Assembly (NCBI RefSeq): GCF_905220975.1
Contig: NZ_CAJNBK010000019.1
Span: forward strand, 62,001-126,000
Direction: 5' to 3'
Length of the DNA: 64,000 bases
From: Paraburkholderia haematera
Lineage (GTDB): Bacteria > Pseudomonadota > Gammaproteobacteria > Burkholderiales > Burkholderiaceae
Positions 62,185 to 64,000 of this stretch are shown piece after piece. Position numbers and translations under genes: made by a program. A model generated the notes under the pieces. It had not been told where the DNA came from. It made no database searches and saw only the letters and a program-made list of their open reading frames with translations. How positions within the stretch are numbered: position 1 is the first letter of the stretch; each line of letters starts with the position of its first letter.

Positions 62185-62743
62185 GCCACACTCCTTTTAT
62201 GATAGTGGTCTGCTCGATGCGTCTTGAGCACTTGGAGGGTTTTGAAATTGTGAGATAAGCGGAATATTAATGCATCTATGCAGTCAAGCCGCTCAGAACC
62301 TCGTTGCCCTCCACGGTGCTAAACAACACAGTGCGTCTCTCGACGACGGCACTATCCGCCGCGCGTCGTGATGACGCAGACCGTCACCCGTCAGGAAACT
62401 CTGCTTTCTCGGGCAGGAAGGCGGCCGCCGACGGCTTGCCGTAGCGTGACGTTGCCGGCCGCCCTATTGCCGACGTTAAGACCAACATTTTCGTCGTACG
62501 CGAGTGCCCGCAACGCCGCGAAATACGCCAGATACGCTAGGAATTTTCGGAGTCGCTGCCAATGCGGGGCGCGATCCGGTTCCGTCAGGGTAGAACAGCA
62601 TGGCCGGTTAAACCCGGCGTCATACCACTTTTGCTTGCAGGGTCAGCGGGTTTCCTGACTCTCCAGAACAAAAGCCCCTCGCATTCGTCATGCAAGGGGC
62701 GTCGCATGAGCGCCACGACCGGCGCCCGGCATGCAGTGTCGTT
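62185..62743. other. 559-bp intergenic region upstream of bvgA-like gene
   Basis: This region holds the ribosome site of the regulator, a short TGCAT-CT-ATGCA inverted repeat at 62271-62282, an AT-rich patch around 62240-62285 that may contain its promoter, and the porin terminator. A frame at 62368-62658 is open but Arg/Ser-rich, without a ribosome site or recognisable product, and I do not count it as a gene. Confidence 0.5.
62666..62700 (-). terminator. Intrinsic terminator of the porin gene
   Basis: On the minus strand GCCCCTTGCAT, a 5-nt loop and ATGCGAGGGGC pair (10 of 11 bp, 62700-62674), followed at once by TTTTGTT. It starts 43 bases after the porin stop. Textbook rho-independent form. 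Confidence 0.85.
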
Positions 62744-63886
62744 TTAGAACCGGTGACGAATGCCGGTGGTTACCGCGACCTGCTTGTTGTTTGACGATGC
62801 GGACAAGCCGTTGATGTTGGCGCCGATATCAAGGCCGTCTGCGCTGACGTGCTGGTAGACGCCCTGCAGGTAAACGTCGGTGCGCTTCGACAGGGCGTAT
62901 GACGTCTGCAGGCCGATCTGTTGCCACTTGGGGTTCGCTCCATTCAGGCTGCCGTTCGTGTAGGTATAGGCTGCTGAGACGTTCAACGCCGGGGTCAAGT
63001 GGTAGCGCGCGTTGATTTCGTAATTGTTGAAGCGGGCATCGCCGTTCAACGGGACATTGCCCGTAGTACCGGCATTCGCGGCGTTGATGCCCACAGCGTT
63101 GTCCAACCGGGTCTGCGTGAACACGAAGCCCGCTGTGGCTGGGCCGAACGTATAGTTCACACCGGCTCCCCATGTTCGCTGGCGCCCCGCTGCGAAGGTT
63201 GCGTCACCGGTCACCGCACCCGGATCGCTGACTGCCTGCTGCAGGTTGTTCGGATCGTTGTTCAATTGCATATAGGCTGCGGCAACATTCAGTCCGCCGT
63301 AGTTGTACGACGTACCGACGCTGTACGCGCGGTTATTGGAGAAACCGTCCGACGAGTTCGAGAAGCCGTAAAGGGCACCGACCTTCAGGCCGCCCCAGTT
63401 GACGCTCTGGTATTTGACCGAGTTGTTGATACGGAACGAGTTGGCCAGGTTGTCGTTGTCGTACGGGTGCGCGAACTCCGTGCCACCGTACTGCGTGCCG
63501 GCTAGTGCAAGCGGGCCGAGATAGTCGACCACGTCGTCGTACTGGCGCCCGAGGGTCACCGTGCCGGCTTTGTCGCTCGACAGTCCGACGTAGGCCTGGC
63601 GGCCAAATGCCCGGCCGTTCTGGCCCAAATTGCCGTTGTTGATCGAGAAGCCGTTTTCGAGGCGGAAGACGGCTTTCAGACCGCCGCCGAGGTTCTCGCT
63701 GCCGGCCAGGCCCCAGCGGCTGCCTTGCGTCATACCGTCTGTTGCCGACCAGTTGCTGTGGCCGCCTTCGTTGTTCGCATACGTGATGCCTGAATCAATC
63801 AGGCCATACAGCGTCACGCTGCTTTGCGCGTAAGCGGCCGTCGAAGCCGCACCGGAGAGGGCAACAACCAGAAGAGTCTTTTTCAT
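62744..63886 (-). CDS. General Gram-negative porin (OmpC/Omp38-like)
   Basis: Outer-membrane trimeric porin of 380 residues. The start ATG 63886 gives a standard Sec signal (LLVVALSGAASTAAYAQSS); an upstream frame adds nine residues. The mature barrel starts SSVTLYGLIDSGITYANNEG, shows the family motif GSRWGLAGSENLGGGLKAVF, and ends in the terminal Phe (GIRHRF) needed for assembly. It is typical of Burkholderiales general porins. It has its own terminator and is not part of the two-component operon, but sits next to it. Confidence 0.95.
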   Translation of the reverse strand: MKKTLLVVALSGAASTAAYAQSSVTLYGLIDSGITYANNEGGHSNWSATDGMTQGSRWGLAGSENLGGGLKAVFRLENGFSINNGNLGQNGRAFGRQAYVGLSSDKAGTVTLGRQYDDVVDYLGPLALAGTQYGGTEFAHPYDNDNLANSFRINNSVKYQSVNWGGLKVGALYGFSNSSDGFSNNRAYSVGTSYNYGGLNVAAAYMQLNNDPNNLQQAVSDPGAVTGDATFAAGRQRTWGAGVNYTFGPATAGFVFTQTRLDNAVGINAANAGTTGNVPLNGDARFNNYEINARYHLTPALNVSAAYTYTNGSLNGANPKWQQIGLQTSYALSKRTDVYLQGVYQHVSADGLDIGANINGLSASSNNKQVAVTTGIRHRF

Positions 63887-64000
63887 CGATAGCGAGTTCC
63901 ATGAATGGAGCAAGAAAGCCTTGCCCGATTTTCAGAAGAGGGCCGTGAGTTTGAGGCGCGCGGAATATGAGTAAATGTCTGAGTGCGCTTGAGTGGAGGT

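Noticed and set aside
62368..62658. 96-codon frame upstream of the BvgA-like gene
   Set aside because: Arg/Ser/Ala-rich, no ribosome site, runs into the porin terminator region.
1..64000. tRNA, rRNA, insertion sequence, integrase, att site or CRISPR array
   Set aside because: No transposase or integrase motif, no regularly spaced repeats of 25-40 bases and no cloverleaf or CCA-end pattern were seen. A tRNAscan or Infernal run would be decisive.

Overview
The window looks like chromosomal DNA of a Burkholderiales beta-proteobacterium, most probably Paraburkholderia or a close relative. This rests on high GC with strong third-position bias, the OmpC-like porin type, tandem NodT-type RND outer-membrane lipoproteins, an YceI/cytochrome b561 cluster and the domain-duplicated ALDH. 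I infer it from gene content only. I saw no rRNA, tRNA, insertion sequence, prophage or CRISPR array.

Layout. (1) 1-7985: a tripartite RND efflux operon, truncated by the window edge, in the order permease, adaptor, outer-membrane lipoprotein, followed by an OmpR-type regulator and its kinase. (2) 7982-9151: dinB, convergent with the kinase. (3) 9446-23951: a deoxyribose-type catabolic island. A leftward sugar ABC operon (ATPase, permease, binding protein) is divergent from a rightward operon of deoC, an ALDH16-like two-domain aldehyde dehydrogenase, a 37-codon coupled ORF, a ribokinase/deoxyribokinase-family gene and a second ABC importer (permease, binding protein, ATPase, permease). A gene closely resembling E. 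coli DeoR closes the island. Sites resembling the E. coli DeoR operator lie upstream of deoC and on the deoR promoter. (4) 24187-29273: a LysR regulator, an MFS transporter and two tandem DUF1254/DUF1214 paralogues. (5) 29425-32829: two YceI proteins and cytochrome b561, divergent from an ArsB/NhaD-type permease. (6) 32845-34616: small hypothetical and secreted proteins. (7) 34668-42626: a second RND operon (outer-membrane lipoprotein, adaptor, permease) with its own two-component system. (8) 42571-46510: a small membrane protein, a gntR-tauE-DUF1634 operon whose regulator promoter carries a perfect 28-bp palindrome and appears leaderless, and two related two-repeat secreted proteins. (9) 47284-53182: a third RND operon (adaptor, permease, outer-membrane lipoprotein) behind a 770-bp AT-richer regulatory region. 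(10) 53256-57670: envelope and stress genes (YXWGXW protein, MscS channel, lipoprotein, SYLF lipoprotein) and an SDR dehydrogenase. (11) 57892-62184: a BvgS/EvgS-like phosphorelay kinase with its LuxR-type partner. (12) 62744-63886: a general porin.

How it fits together. The deo island reads as a complete route: two importers bring in deoxyribose or a related sugar, the kinase makes deoxyribose-5-phosphate, DeoC splits this to glyceraldehyde-3-phosphate and acetaldehyde, and the ALDH can oxidise the acetaldehyde. DeoR would sense deoxyribose-5-phosphate. Much of the rest is envelope defence: three complete RND pumps, three two-component systems, a mechanosensitive channel, periplasmic and outer-membrane lipoproteins and a porin.
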